The notes under the pieces are model-generated. The model did not search any database. It was not told the origin of the DNA and saw only the letters and a list, made by a program, of their open reading frames with translations. Shown here one piece after another: positions 39,927 through 39,959 of a stretch of DNA of 39,959 bases (positions are counted from its first letter, which is position 1; each line of letters begins with the position of its first letter). This DNA comes from Stenotrophomonas acidaminiphila (GTDB lineage: Bacteria > Pseudomonadota > Gammaproteobacteria > Xanthomonadales > Xanthomonadaceae). Where the stretch lies: the NCBI RefSeq assembly GCF_001431595.1, contig NZ_LDJO01000015.1:1-39959 (forward strand). The letters are read 5' to 3'. A program made the translations under genes and the position numbers.

Positions 39927-39959
39927 TCAACACTGCGAGGAACACATGGCCGCGCCCTC

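Overview
The window is high-GC gammaproteobacterial chromosomal DNA that fits the Xanthomonadaceae, most likely Stenotrophomonas, Xanthomonas or a close relative. The main reason is the rpf cluster (prfB, lysS, rpfG, rpfC, rpfF, rpfB), which is the DSF quorum-sensing locus of that family. The start of a chemotaxis block further along agrees with this. Both ends cut through genes: a LytTR regulator on the left and a chemoreceptor on the right. The odd length and the break in the chemoreceptor suggest the piece is a whole draft contig.

Layout. 1-2859: tail of a LytTR regulator, then two tandem paralogous exported proteins made only of PPC-like beta repeats. 3028-5771: prfB, with its programmed +1 frameshift, and lysS. 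5964-11956: rpfG-rpfC reading right and rpfF and rpfB reading left, which together make, sense and turn over DSF. 12061-17278: a small lipoprotein, an OmpA-type lipoprotein, a membrane diguanylate cyclase and a secreted S9 peptidase. 17768-20723: a ferric-reductase-like flavocytochrome, a gene-poor stretch, a small Lpp-like lipoprotein and an L,D-transpeptidase. 20845-24336: a GNAT acetyltransferase, a three-gene ECF sigma operon and an exported serine hydrolase.

24530-32203 is a complete histidine utilisation locus. hutI-hutH-hutG-hutU read left and hutF-hutC read right from a 61-bp divergent region that holds a perfect palindrome, the likely HutC operator. HutF plus HutG means the five-step route from histidine to glutamate, formate and two ammonia. 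32225-34190: a membrane-anchored Mrr-like protein and the PLP-homeostasis protein YggS. 34304 to the right end, all reading left: chemoreceptor, cheR, cheD, cheB and a DosP-like EAL phosphodiesterase, with overlapping or nearly touching genes from cheR onward.

A common thread is cyclic-di-GMP: RpfG (HD-GYP), a GGDEF cyclase with an intact inhibitory site, and an EAL enzyme next to the chemotaxis adaptation genes. I found no CRISPR array, prophage, insertion sequence, tRNA or rRNA. I do not see a clearly new multi-gene system. The least explained items are the PPC-only tandem pair, the membrane Mrr-like protein, the Lpp-like/L,D-transpeptidase pairing and the DosP-like protein that lacks its heme ligand.
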